Origin: Plasmopara viticola
Lineage: Eukaryota > Oomycota > Peronosporomycetes > Peronosporales > Peronosporaceae
Assembly: GCA_001695595.3 (NCBI GenBank)
Contig: MBPM02000070.1
Coordinates: forward strand, 1-64,000
Direction: 5' to 3'
Length of the DNA: 64,000 bases
Positions 10,900-19,456 of this stretch are shown here, piece by piece. The notes under the pieces are model-generated. The model was not told the DNA's origin, made no database searches, and saw nothing but the letters and a program-made list of their open reading frames with translations. A program made the translations under genes and the position numbers. The stretch's first letter is position 1. Every line of letters begins with the position of its first letter.

Positions 10900-12511
10900 C
10901 CGACACGTATCGTTGTAACGACCCGGGCGTCACGACATCACCTCGTGATGTCTACACATACAAATCGTTGATCGCAGACGTGTTTTGGCAGGTCGCTCAC
11001 CCCTTTCGCACTGCTTGACGCCTGGAGATTGTTGCTTCCGTTAACCACCGTACCATCCAATTTGACGAACAGCGGTGGCTTACCAACCTCTCATCGTCTC
11101 TCTCGGCAAAGGAAATCTGCAGCTCGTTTTCACTATGCCCCTACGAGACGAATCGTTTAGGCTTGCCACTACTGCATGTTGTGGGGGTCACAGCCACGCC
11201 ACGTCAAATGCATTCATTCGCATACTGCTTAATGGTAGCAGAAAAGGAAGAAAAGTATTTTTGAGCAGACCGCTTGTTGGAAATGAGCACGACGAAGCGG
11301 ACACTGCCACGGGTAAAGCCTTATCGTAGCGTGACGCCTGCACGTGCGAGCAAGACGCCGACCGCCACGCGTGTGCGATGCGAGAGTTCTCGACTCATGC
11401 CCGTGACGGTGGAGACGCCCGCCATCATACTCGCGCGCAAGGAAAGTCTAATGGTGGAGGCACTGGTGATTGCGCGACGCACTTGCAGCGAGAGATTCGG
11501 ACCCGCTGCGTTCACTGCGACGGCTGCCGTGGCCGCCTGCGTGTCCATGTCGTGCCCAAGGGATCCCAAGAGGCCGTCACGTGTACTCCACATCATGGAG
11601 CCATGGAGTTGTGAAGCCAAGAGCTGGTTCACACCCACGGACAGGTCGAGTCCGTGCTCGTCGAGCTCGGGAATGAGCATAAAGACCGTGTACCGCGACA
11701 TGGGTTGACTCAGTTGACAGTGCAGCTTGGGCACCGAGCCGAGTTGACTCGAGAGCGTGACGGACGGGAGACTTGGGTTTAATGACATGTACGACAGTGC
11801 CGTGGTGAAGCCACCCATGGTCAGGCCGTGTCGGTCGTACAAAAAGCCCCCAATTGACAACTTGGTCGTACGAGACAAGGGGAAGTCTGTCCGTCATTTG
11901 CGTCCGAGCCACGTAGTGGACGTGAGTGTCCAAGAGGTGACGGAATGCTTGCATCGGTGCGTGGACCCAGTCGGACGCATCGACATGCATGGCCATTTCG
12001 CTATGGGACACGAACTGGACGTCAAGAGCCTGTTCGTGCCGTTGCCGCACGAGCTTTTCCATGTATTGTTGCAGCTCGTTGCGTGTTTGCAAGTGGAAGC
12101 CGACCATGTTTTGTGAAGCGATGTGATCTTGTTCGAGGACCTGGATGCCCTGTTATTTGACCATGGACGGCCGGACACTGTTTCGGTATTAAATTTGAGA
12201 ATTCCATGAGGAAAGCGAGAAATGGTACTGTCCTTACCTTTTCGCCGTACATGTCATAGACGTGCCGTTTGATTGGATCAATTAATACTTTGTACGCACG
12301 GTCGATGTGCATTGGCTGCTGCCACAATCTCCGCGTGGCCTTGACGTCGTCGATCCGAATGGAAGTCACGCGAGAGCGAGAGGAAGCGGTTCCGGATTTC
12401 ACTACTTGACGCATCACGTTCCATAACGAGTAGGACATAGTAATCACGCTCGATTTGGCGCCACGAAGTCGCGTCTTCTTCGGGCGGTGGAGCCTTGCTG
12501 TCTGCTGCCAT
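10900..12511 (-). pseudogene. DNAJC11-like J-domain protein, copy 1, broken
   Basis: The ATG is at 12511 (MAADSKAPPPEE). A J-domain follows (RDYYVLLVMERDASSSEIRNRF), but its HPD motif reads HSD here, whereas the block B copy has HPD. After helix III the frame shifts; helix IV (AYKVLIDPIKRHVYDMYGEK) is in the next frame. A candidate intron (GTAAGGACAG...CGAAACAG) follows. The remainder (GFHLQTRNELQQYMEKLVRQ, then MHVDASDWV, then a long beta-rich part) aligns by eye with mitochondrial DNAJC11, whose members help organise mitochondrial membranes. The C-terminus decays below 11320. It is divergently placed from the effector at 12769. Confidence 0.65.
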
Positions 12512-12768
12512 CGAAATCTCCTTGTGTTTGTACCACTTCACCCTCAAATTAAATATGTATCATTCTCCAGCTAAATACTATAAGATGATAGAGTCACAAG
12601 ATGATTGGTTGTAAACGGTATTCGATACAAACAATAGGTCGACAATAAAGAATGGATGGTGAATATTTGGCTCCCCTCGCACAATCCCATTCTTGATTTT
12701 GCACCCAGCTGCAAGATCCAAACCTATTCGTCACTCTCCCTTTATATTGCAACGTCTCAAGCCACACC
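12512..12768. promoter_or_regulatory. Divergent promoter, effector 1 / DNAJC11-like 1
   Basis: 257 bases separate the two divergent start codons. On the effector side TCACTCT (12731-12737), followed by a T-rich stretch, fits the oomycete initiator TCAYTYY and lies 32 bases before the effector ATG. The same arrangement is found at 25096-25352 and 41202-41453. The J-domain gene's own initiator is not obvious. Confidence 0.6.
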
Positions 12769-14403
12769 ATGCGCGTACTCATCTTCGTACGTACTGCCAT
12801 CATTTTCTTTTTTAACGTTAGCACTTGTTATGGCACTACCTCGAATACAAGACGCGATGACAGAGACAAGGCCTCGTTAAATGACACGAACGAGGAGGCG
12901 AGAGGAAATGGATTGGTGGATTATTTTCGTCAACCGGCTGTGCACATGATTGACCAAAATGTTAAAAAAAAAGCCATGCGGATTCAAAAATTATCGCGAA
13001 AATTAGAGAAGGCGCTCATGCGTCGAAGACGAGTGAAGTTAAGCACGATAAAGCATCATGTGCATTGGCTTGATATGAAAGACAAAGCGTACGAATGGTT
13101 AAAAAAACCATTAGTCCACCCAAAGGATGTGTTTTCGTATTTGAACCTTCAAAGCATCTTTCATCACGGCATGGACCCAGTCAAATTGGGTCACGACCCC
13201 AAGCTTCTTATGTGGTTTTTCTATATTGATTCTTATAGGGCTAGGAGCACCATGAGTTCAAATACCGCACCATTTAACAACAAGGACCTTTTATATTTTT
13301 TGGCCGATCGCATTAAGCCACGACCGAGTTCCGAATTGACGTTTCCGCTTCATGATCCATCCGTGTATGATCCGTTTTTACAAGTCGTGACACTGTTTGA
13401 CTATTATCGACGCAAGCAAGTTTTGACAGATTTTGCTGAGGATATGCTGACGTATATGGTCACGGATCCAATAACCAAAAATTTTGTGCTTAAGGAATGG
13501 CTTCTACACAAGGAATCACCAAAAAAAATGTTCTGTCTCTTGAGGCTCGAGAAAGAACATGCTTTGGTTGGTATTGACGATGTGACTCTGTTTACTGCGT
13601 GGCTAGAATACGTGAAAATGTACTCGAAGGTGGACGATCGGGACTTTAAACTTGGCAGCTTTATTTTATCCATACTACCAGAGATGTCATTGCCACGTGC
13701 GAAGGTCATGTTCGATTCCAATGCGCTCGAGAACGTGTTGGGAGACGTAAAACACGTCAGTGAGAGCCTTGCAGCGCATGCGCGTAAAATGTGGCACCGA
13801 TACCCTGACCTTGTGTTTAGACGCTTGGGAATTTTTAACGAGAAGATTACGCCGGATAATTTTCTAGATTTTGCCAACGGGATTGCGACCGTCGCTTTTT
13901 ACGCAAAATGGAGGCCATTTGATGGCGATCAGATGTTTGATATGCTGAGATCAATGTATTCGTTTGATGAAGTGGTCGTTCTGTTTCGAGACCTCGAGCT
14001 AGCAGCACAGCACATTGGTTCTTTGACTTCAGAGCAGCGCTCCGACGTCCAGAATTATGCACACTCTATGGTGCAGTACCTGACTGATCCCTCACCCATG
14101 TTACGATTTCCAGATCGTCACGAGCATCCCAAAGTTATTTTGGATGAGCTTATTTCTCACCATGCTGATGTTTCGGTACTCAAGAGCTGTTTTCCAGCTT
14201 TTGTCGCGTATTATCGGCGTGTGGATAAGAGAAGTGTTGACGATGCCATTTACATTGCCATACAATTATTGCAAAAGAGATTGCCGGAGAATAGAGGATC
14301 GAACATTTCGTGGCTGAAAATATTCGGAGAGTTACAGAATGGAGACGCGCGTATTAAATCAGCTTTTGAATTGCTGCAGCACGAGTTGAATAAATCCGGT
14401 TGA
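12769..14403 (+). CDS. Secreted WY-domain effector 1 (544 aa), intact
   Basis: This is a probable host-targeted effector of the oomycete RXLR/WY superfamily. Residues 1-22 form a signal peptide (MRVLIFVRTAIIFFFNVSTC). No canonical RXLR follows; the mature start has NTRRDDRDK and an acidic NEEAR at 41-45 where dEER motifs normally sit. WY-like modules are visible at about 105-157 (W110, VFSYLNL at 121-127, W149, Y152) and 238-285 (W244, MFCLLRL, W278, Y281), with a weaker helical repeat near 452-484. No transmembrane segment follows the signal. The ATG is chosen because it starts the signal peptide and follows an initiator box. The 5' neighbour is the divergent DNAJC11-like gene. The host target is unknown. 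WY membership is by eye. Confidence 0.85.
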   Translation: MRVLIFVRTAIIFFFNVSTCYGTTSNTRRDDRDKASLNDTNEEARGNGLVDYFRQPAVHMIDQNVKKKAMRIQKLSRKLEKALMRRRRVKLSTIKHHVHWLDMKDKAYEWLKKPLVHPKDVFSYLNLQSIFHHGMDPVKLGHDPKLLMWFFYIDSYRARSTMSSNTAPFNNKDLLYFLADRIKPRPSSELTFPLHDPSVYDPFLQVVTLFDYYRRKQVLTDFAEDMLTYMVTDPITKNFVLKEWLLHKESPKKMFCLLRLEKEHALVGIDDVTLFTAWLEYVKMYSKVDDRDFKLGSFILSILPEMSLPRAKVMFDSNALENVLGDVKHVSESLAAHARKMWHRYPDLVFRRLGIFNEKITPDNFLDFANGIATVAFYAKWRPFDGDQMFDMLRSMYSFDEVVVLFRDLELAAQHIGSLTSEQRSDVQNYAHSMVQYLTDPSPMLRFPDRHEHPKVILDELISHHADVSVLKSCFPAFVAYYRRVDKRSVDDAIYIAIQLLQKRLPENRGSNISWLKIFGELQNGDARIKSAFELLQHELNKSG

Positions 14404-14684
14404 AGACTAGGATTATCGAGGTGGATTGTCTCGTATGCATGTACCGGCAAAGCTGAGTAGCTAACAGAATTTGAGAATTTGATCTAGTTAATTAATCACA
14501 GTTCTTTGTCAACTCTTGTTTGTGACCTGTAATGCCAGTCTTAAAAAAAATTACACTTCTCTTTGTATTTATATTCAAGAATAAATATTGAGTTTTGTGC
14601 TCAGCTGCTTTGCATTAGCAACCAGGTAAGTAAGGACACATGTAGCGGATTTATACAAACATTAGCTCAGCACCTAAAATCACC
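14404..14684. other. Effector 1 3' flank
   Basis: This AT-rich stretch has no ORF. It contains AATAAATA near 14581 that could act in 3'-end formation. It is nearly identical to 43089-43369 and recurs inverted and diverged downstream of effector 2 (about 19330-19456), which shows that the inverted effectors were duplicated together with their 3' flanks. Confidence 0.6.
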
Positions 14685-14822
14685 ATGTCTTTTTCCTCGA
14701 TTCAGTTGAGCGCCGCGTACCTGATTCTTGCGCTGCTGTCGACTGTCTCAACTCAGTGGAAAAAACTACTTCCAGCCGATGAATCAATACTCATTTCTTT
14801 TGCTGCAACGCTTATAATTTGA
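14685..14822 (+). CDS. Hypothetical 45-aa secreted-like peptide
   Basis: A short ORF begins MSFSSIQLSAAYLILALLST, which looks like a signal peptide, and stops after 45 residues (...ATLII). An identical ORF is at 43370-43507. In the inverted, diverged homologous flank near 19140-19330 the ATG is ATA, so the frame is not kept there. It could be the truncated head of a lost secreted protein or chance. No family was recognised. Confidence 0.3.
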   Translation: MSFSSIQLSAAYLILALLSTVSTQWKKLLPADESILISFAATLII

Positions 14823-15435
14823 CGCAGTCCACGCATTATCAATACGTAAAGAAGTAAGACTCAAACAACCGAGGACTAAAAGAGGCCGTTGAAAGTGTCA
14901 GAGCTATAATTGACAGCTATGGCTTAGAGGTCGCAGGTCACTTTATTGCTACTGCTTCGCTAATGAGCTCGGCAATGGTGGCTTCATGCCCAATTTGTAT
15001 ACGACCGCGATCGTGCACTCTAGTGACATATTTTTCTTCGGATCAGAAATAAGAATAAATTACGACTCCCCTTATATGTCAATGAAACCAAAAAGAGTAA
15101 GAAAAGAGTCCGATTACACCAATTATATAAAAAATGTGACGGGTTGACACGAAGATGCCAAATCAATACTACTGCTATCGCTTAGTACACCACCAGCTGA
15201 TAAACATCAGCCAATGCTCGGGCCGTATTTTAGTAAAATTGATTAACACCAGCCAATGCTTAGGTTCTATTCGCAGTATGTAGTCATCCCAATTTGCGGT
15301 ACGCTAACACTTTGTAGCCAACCCACAACTTGTCGAGCAGACACAGGGTTGCTGAACCGGCCCTACAGAGCAAATCAGCCTTTGCAGCGTTTCTTCGACG
15401 TTTGAAATGGCTCCTGAACTAACCCTACTTTGTCG
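14823..15435. other. No gene seen
   Basis: This is intergenic sequence between the short ORF and the degenerate RXLR-dEER gene. A small internal repeat is present near 15195-15260 (two copies of about CAGCCAATGCT with similar context). The block B copy is 43508-44121. No convincing coding frame or promoter box was found. Confidence 0.5.
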
Positions 15436-15513
15436 ATGATGCGCAAAGGGGGACTAGGAATGCAATCTACGAGCTCTACCCTTCTATTATCCATTCGGCT
15501 AGCAAGTTATCAA

Positions 15514-16524
15514 ATGCGTCTTAGCCGCGTTGCTCTTGCACTCATGTTAATCCTTCCCGGTATTGCACAAGCCGACGCTTCTGCGAATGCGACTGCGTCC
15601 CTCACACCCCCAAGGACCTTTTTATCTACTGAAGCTCAATTTAATATCCTCCTTTTGAAACTGCCGTCTGCAGGAGACGAAGAAAGGATTAATACTATCG
15701 AAACTTTGGGCTGGAAAGAAAAACTTGCCGTCTTACTGGCCAAGTCCCATCAGGTGGTTCAGAAGCAAGATGCGGAGTCTCTGAATGAGCTCAAAGTAAC
15801 TTTGTGGTCGATGTAAAATGGAAATCCACAGAATAATAACACCAAGCTGGAGTTCGATACGGTCAACAAGGTTATTTCGTCGACTTCCGAGTTATATCTT
15901 TGGCTTTAGTACGGGAAAAATTACAATTCGAAGCATCCCGAGAAGCAAGTGTCTATTTTTGAAATGTTGCGGGCGCAATACGGTGATTATAAATTGACAA
16001 TGATACTGGAAGAGGCAACGAGTGAGGCAAGCACAGCACTGAAAGTTATTTGCACAGAACTGCAAATGGAGCACATGTCGTATTGGAAAGACCTATGAAT
16101 TTGCCCCATCCAACTCTACGAGATGTTGCAGGGTAACAAGCACAACCCGACATTGCTACTCGACCCTGAGTATGGTATATGGAGCCTTTATTCAAGCAAG
16201 TGCGTGCCTGGTGAGTCAATGGAGCTATTCCATCAGCTCTACCACACATTCGGTGACAAGGGTCTGGCCTCGCTACTTAGTTCGGCAAGACAGTCAGAAA
16301 AGACTATGGCGCTAGCGATCTATCTTCAACGTCGACTTGGCCACGACTGGTTGAGTAAAGGTAAAGAGCCAAGGCTTGTTTTTGAACATTTATTGCTTGA
16401 CAAATACCCAAATGGTCTTCTCGATCAGTACGAGTTAAGAATATGGCTGTGGTATGCGAAAAAGTATATGGAAAAGTATCCGGAAAAGACAAAGACACAT
16501 ATGTCTCTAAATGAGATCATTTAA
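15514..16524 (+). pseudogene. RXLR-dEER-like effector, copy A, decayed
   Basis: A signal peptide starts at 15514 (MRLSRVALALMLILPGIAQA); an in-frame ATG at 15436 is possible but less typical. RTFLS stands at the RXLR position and GDEER follows, giving a degenerate RXLR-dEER head. The frame stops at 15814-15816. Beyond it the frame stays recognisable as WY-type helical sequence (QLYEMLQGN, GLASLLSSARQ, WLWYAKKYMEKYPEK) but with further stops near 15907 and 16096, and it ends at 16524. The block B copy (44200-45207) has a different set of lesions apart from the one near 15907. The truncated product of about 101 residues would still be secreted. Confidence 0.65.
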
Positions 16525-16820
16525 AGCTACCACGACACAGATGGGATTTAGCGTATTATTGACTCAGAAACAACTCTTTTTGGAAAGAAGTTGGCGGAAG
16601 AGTTGGCAGCCGCTCAAAGTTAGGACTTGCCTGTAGCAGAGTTATTTTTTGGTCGTTGCAGTTTCGTTGTAAGACTGATGAATAAAAAGGTTTGACAATT
16701 CTTAAACAAGGGATGTACGGTCATTTGGGTCCTTAAGTAACATTATAGAGAATTCGAAGATTTATAAATCAACTTTGGGAGAATAGAAAATATTTTCTTT
16801 TCAAATTTAATGATAAATTA

Positions 16821-17541
16821 TCATTTAGATGGAAAAAATCTATCTCGAATCACAACTTTTCCACTAAAATGAAACCTTCGGAGTAAAATAACTATTGGGC
16901 AATAAGAAGATATGCCTAGCTCACAAGATAAAATACTTTTATGCTGCGCATTACTAGTGCATCGACGCTTGATGTGTCCTACTTGACCACAGCTGCCGCA
17001 TCGATAAACACTTTTTGGCGCATCAACTTCTAATGTTGCATGCTGTGATTCGACTCGCTTCTTTTTGGGAAGCCACTTGTGACAAAAAGTGAACTGGTAA
17101 AGAGTGAGCATCTTCCAACAAAGTTGTCAAATTTGGTCGGATTTGTTGGAAGATGCTCACTCTTTACCAGTTCACTTTTTGTCACAAGTGGCTTCCCTTC
17201 GAGTGCTTCATCGTAGGCAAGTAGATACGTTTTGGATCCCCAAATTACAATTTTGCACGTGACAGCTGATTTGAAAGCTTGAGAGGTGCTATGAGGTGTC
17301 GACATGCAGCATTCATATCTCTCGCATAACCGCATGCGCAGGTACCACTGGTACTGTTCACCTCAACAGCATACTCCATTGGCTTGTTTGTTTTTATTCG
17401 AACGACACAACAAACGATGAAGTTAAATTTGGACATACTTATATTGTTTTCTCGTACAATTCTTACATTGAAGTGATGTAAGTGGCATAACCACACCCCA
17501 TTGTTTCGTCTGTCCAGCAATTTTGAGTCACTTTGAAACAA
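16821..17541 (-). pseudogene. MULE/FAR1-type transposase C-terminal remnant, copy A
   Basis: The minus strand carries, in scattered frames, a SWIM-type zinc motif (CACGYARDMNAACRH, i.e. CxC-x9-CxH) followed by a CCHC knuckle (CGSCGQVGHIKRRC). This order is typical of the C-terminal part of MULE-family transposases, where SWIM fingers contact DNA. The catalytic DDE core is absent. The segment between the two motifs contains a long hairpin (17069-17195) that is reduced in the block B copy (about 45630-46075). No terminal inverted repeats were identified. Confidence 0.65.
17069..17195. repeat. Perfect inverted repeat, 54-bp arms, 19-nt loop
   Basis: The arms 17069-17122 and 17142-17195 are exact reverse complements, starting GAAGCCACTTGTGAC and ending with its complement. 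At the matching place in block B (from about 45767) only a 25-bp palindrome of the outermost bases remains. The hairpin reads through in frame as part of the MULE remnant. It is either a fold-back insertion in A or a collapse in B. Confidence 0.9.
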
Positions 17542-17830
17542 GTGGATTTAAACCGCGCCATCTCTCTGCTTGCAGTGCAACCATCTCTTAAAGGCTCCCC
17601 AAAGATTGTATGCGGAGAAATTACTTTCTTAAGGTATGAATTCTCTTTTTTTATTTTTCAGATGTATAATTCTGCCATTGTTGCAAAAAAAATTGCTAGG
17701 TAACATCAATTTCTGTTTTGGAGGAGTTTTTTTTCGATTTAATATAAGAAAAGGTATATTTTTTCCGTTCTACCATTAACTTTGGTTAGAAAAGGAAAAT
17801 CTCCCTTTCCAAAATAATTTACAATATAGA

Positions 17831-18153
17831 TTGTATTGTATTGTATTACGTTATCGCGTTGCCAAGTTATGCACGTGCTAGGCTCAGTCTGGCTAGTCCA
17901 CGGCATAGAGTGGTGTCCGCATACGTCGGGTCTTGTTCGGCGGGCAGTGCAGCCAGCACCGAGGTCGTGAGGGTCTTCCATTATTTTGTTTAGCTCTGAC
18001 TTGGTAAGAGCCCAGGTGGCGCCCTGGTGCTGGAGACCGTCGCGTCGAGGGTGAGACTCGTTAGAGACCTGCAGATGCCCAAGAGCACCTTCCCGAAGCG
18101 CGGGAGTATTTAGCCCCTGCGCTTGGAAGGAGGGCGTCACCCCAACCTTTTCC
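17831..18153 (-). repeat. SINE-like repeat, copy 1
   Basis: This is a member of a family of about 325 bp also found at 22370-22695 and 46617-46944. In the minus orientation it starts near the CTTCCAAGCGCGGG segment and ends with a (TACAA)n-type tail (plus strand TTGTATTGTATTGTATTACG). This copy lacks clear target duplications; comparison with block B suggests flanking deletions. No protein-coding potential and no firm pol III boxes were seen. Confidence 0.7.
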
Positions 18154-18401
18154 CTGCTCAACGTTAATTACACCACTTTGACTTGTTCTACATCAACCAT
18201 ACCGTATTTTAATGCGTAAATTAGGATAGGGTAGAAGTCTGTATAAATTGATTGGGGTATGCATTATTTGGTAAATTTCTTAATTTCTCTCTATAAAACG
18301 TACTTTTTTATCAATTTTTTACCTGATAAGGGGTTGTGCAAAAAATTATAAGTACTGATCTAATGTTAAGCTGTTAATTAAATTTAAAAGATAAAAATAT
18401 A
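18154..18401. other. AT-rich spacer, no gene seen
   Basis: This is an AT-rich spacer shared with 46985-47220. It contains the motif ACCGTATTTTAATGCGTAAA, related to the fold-back arms at 21979-22016 and to sequence near 55570-55600, so it probably derives from the same element family. Confidence 0.45.
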
Positions 18402-18461
18402 TACATTGATCCGTACATTGCCATCTATCTCAGGATAGATGGCAACGTACGGATCAATGTA
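18402..18461. repeat. 28-bp hairpin with 4-nt loop (one mismatch)
   Basis: The arms begin TACATTGATCCGTAC and close on a TCAG loop. The left arm has an A where the right arm and block B require G; the block B hairpin (47221-47280) is perfect. It lies at the junction with the unidentified gene remnant, whose other copies carry only the right-hand half of the hairpin. Confidence 0.85.
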
Positions 18462-18466
18462 TTTTC

Positions 18467-19060
18467 TTGATGATAGCGACAAATGATGATTGTACTTGTC
18501 AGAAGGACATAGTTAAATATTTGGTCCAAGGCAGCGTTAAAGCATTCTTCGCCAACGTAAGTAGTTATAAGCGGTCGACTCTACGAATGGTTTTGTGCGC
18601 TATTTTGACAAAAACTTGTCCGTGGAAAGGTCGTTCCATGCGTGTTGTCGGCAAAGCGACGTTGGATACAAATTGGCAGTACGATACTGGCGTGCACAGA
18701 CGCTATGCCCGAAATCGAAGATTGTTTACATGAAGGCAGCGATTTCATTACCATTGTCGTACTTCCTAGTTGCAGTTTTCATTACAGATCAGTTTGCAGC
18801 ATCCCATTACTAAAGATACGATGCCTCAGTCATTCATTAATTGTTCCTGTTGTAGTCTTTTCTACTGTTTTTGGTGGGACAGAAAGGAAGACGCTTATAT
18901 ATCGTCTTATGACCTACACTTTTGTGCAACCTAAGCAGGCTCTTCATAAATTAATGTTTCAGCTAAAATTACAATTCACGGACCTTTTGTTCATATACCG
19001 GACACCAATTCGGTTTTTACTGTCTGCCGCCGCAAAAACTCTGCGACCGCCAGAGGCAAC
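18467..19060 (+). pseudogene. Unidentified gene remnant, copy 1 of 5
   Basis: Several short frames resemble pieces of one protein that is better seen across the five copies (21345-21770 minus, 22835-23230 plus, 47290-47890 plus, 54935-55330 minus). Recognisable pieces are RYFDKNLS, then LAVRYWRAQTLCPKSKIVY, then a hydrophobic end (SLPLSYFLVAVFITDQFA). Frame changes separate them. The hydrophobic tail suggests a membrane protein fragment. I do not recognise the family. All copies sit beside WY effector genes. Confidence 0.45.
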
Positions 19061-19456
19061 ACTACGTATAATACTTTTCCTCTATTTGCAATAAAGGAAT
19101 GACCTGACTTGAATCTCACAACGTTACGTATTGGTAACGCGTGGATTGCGTCAAATTATAAGCGTTACAGCAAAAGAAATATCGTAGTTTTTCCCTCTGA
19201 GTCGATAGTCGCGTCGGCGCAAGGATCGGGTACGCAGCGGCGAAGAAAAAGATATACTTTTAAGTGTTGAGCCAATATTTGTATTAATCCGCTACGTGTG
19301 TACTTTGCTTATGCAAAGCAGCAGAGAAAAAAATACCAACCATTCTTGAGTAAACACACAAAGAATGATGTATTTTTATGTAAGACTGGCATCATAGGTC
19401 ACAAACAAAATGGCGATACATGCATACAAGACAGTGCACCTCGATAATTCTAGTAT
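19061..19456 (-). other. Inverted, diverged copy of effector 3' flank
   Basis: Read on the minus strand, this matches 14500-14870, including the region of the 45-aa ORF (its ATG is ATA here) and the stretch around TTTGCTGCAACGCTTATAATT. It is not coding. It shows that effectors 1 and 2 are arms of an inverted duplication that includes their downstream DNA. Confidence 0.7.

Noticed and set aside
13404..13877. Minus-strand ORF of 157 codons within effector 1 (also at 42089 and on the opposite strand of effector 4).
   Set aside because: Antisense to an intact effector, with no signal peptide or domain; its conservation is explained by the sense gene.
17069..17195. Hairpin as a CRISPR-like or terminator element.
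   Set aside because: Single inverted repeat, no spaced direct repeats, eukaryotic context; it sits inside a transposase remnant.
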